Shown here: one piece after another, positions 7,025 to 7,230 of the stretch
How the letters are laid out: each line of letters opens with the position of its first letter
Numbering within the stretch: the stretch's first letter is position 1
Assembly: GCA_021789565.1 (NCBI GenBank)
Contig: JAJYJL010000398.1
Coordinates: forward strand, 1-7,230
Origin: Acidobacteriota bacterium
GTDB taxonomy: Bacteria; Acidobacteriota; Terriglobia; UBA7540
Reading direction: 5' to 3'
Length of the DNA stretch: 7,230 nucleotides
Translations under genes and position numbers: made by a program
The notes under the pieces: generated by a model
The model's input: only the letters and a program-made list of their open reading frames with translations
Told to the model about the DNA's origin: nothing
Databases searched by the model: none

Positions 7025-7230
7025 CTATTTTTTCGGCGGCCGTGACGGCCGCATCTCAATACGGCTGGCAAGCGCCGTCTTCGGAAACTTGTAAAGGTCC
7101 ACCACGGCCTTGGCGATGTCTTCGCCCGTCAGCTTCCAGGATGCCCTCGATTTACTTCCCGGCGACGCGCCGAAATCCGTGTCCACGCTGCCCGGCATGA
7201 TGTAACTGACGCGAATGCCGTCGTGGCGCA
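7025..7230 (-). CDS. Short-chain dehydrogenase/reductase (SDR), C-terminal part (5' end outside window)
   Basis: Only the last 67 codons are visible, ending in TAG at 7027-7025. The translation carries the segment that follows the catalytic YxxxK in classical SDRs: RHDGIRVSYIMPGSVDTDF, where the PG and the following VDTDF form the family's cofactor-side loop. Next comes LTGEDIAKAVVDLYKFPKTA, the usual C-terminal helix region, and a tail ending RIEMRPSRPPKK. The Rossmann-fold nucleotide-binding half and the catalytic residues lie outside the window, so the substrate and the NAD/NADP preference cannot be judged. The tail ending in RPSRPPKK fits the small SDRs often annotated as 3-oxoacyl-ACP reductase-like, but that is only a family-level guess. 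The next gene begins 17 bases after the stop. Confidence 0.85.
   Translation of the reverse strand, partial: RHDGIRVSYIMPGSVDTDFGASPGSKSRASWKLTGEDIAKAVVDLYKFPKTALASRIEMRPSRPPKK

Overview
The window reads as an ordinary chromosomal stretch of a moderately GC-rich, Gram-negative-type bacterium. All five recognisable genes are on the minus strand, so the biological reading direction runs from high to low coordinates. A lipoprotein with an N-terminal YVTN/YncE-like beta-propeller joined to a phosphoesterase domain, next to a BNR-propeller exported protein, suggests Acidobacteriota (Terriglobia-like). That assignment is an inference from gene style and composition. No rRNA or marker gene is present to confirm it.

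Layout in transcription order. (1) 7230-7025: the C-terminal 67 residues of a short-chain dehydrogenase/reductase, cut by the window edge. (2) 7007-5823: an exported BNR/Asp-box beta-propeller protein of the sialidase superfamily, 17 bases after the SDR stop and probably in the same transcript. (3) A 248-base gap with a possible extended -10 promoter and a small hairpin. (4) 5574-2788: a 928-residue predicted lipoprotein, beta-propeller plus AcpA/phospholipase C-like phosphoesterase, started by GTG behind a strong Shine-Dalgarno sequence. (5) A 218-base gap with a convincing sigma70-type promoter and a roughly 115-base structured leader. (6) 2569-332: the UvrD/PcrA superfamily 1 DNA helicase with all motifs and the C-terminal Tudor-like domain. 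(7) 299-1: the first 99 residues of a TlpA/ResA-type thiol-disulfide oxidoreductase with a WCPPC active site, 32 bases behind the helicase and cut by the left edge.

Functionally the window mixes housekeeping DNA repair (PcrA/UvrD) with cell-envelope proteins: a redox thioredoxin-fold protein, a surface or periplasmic phosphoesterase and an exported propeller. The two intergenic gaps split the genes into probably three transcription units: SDR plus BNR protein, the phosphoesterase alone, and pcrA plus the thioredoxin-fold gene. I see no mobile element, CRISPR array, tRNA, rRNA or defence system. I did not find a clearly new system. The points most worth a second look are the propeller-phosphoesterase fusion with an apparently intact metal site, the CxCC cysteine cluster in the BNR protein, and the structured pcrA leader. 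No gene-free stretch exceeds 300 bases.
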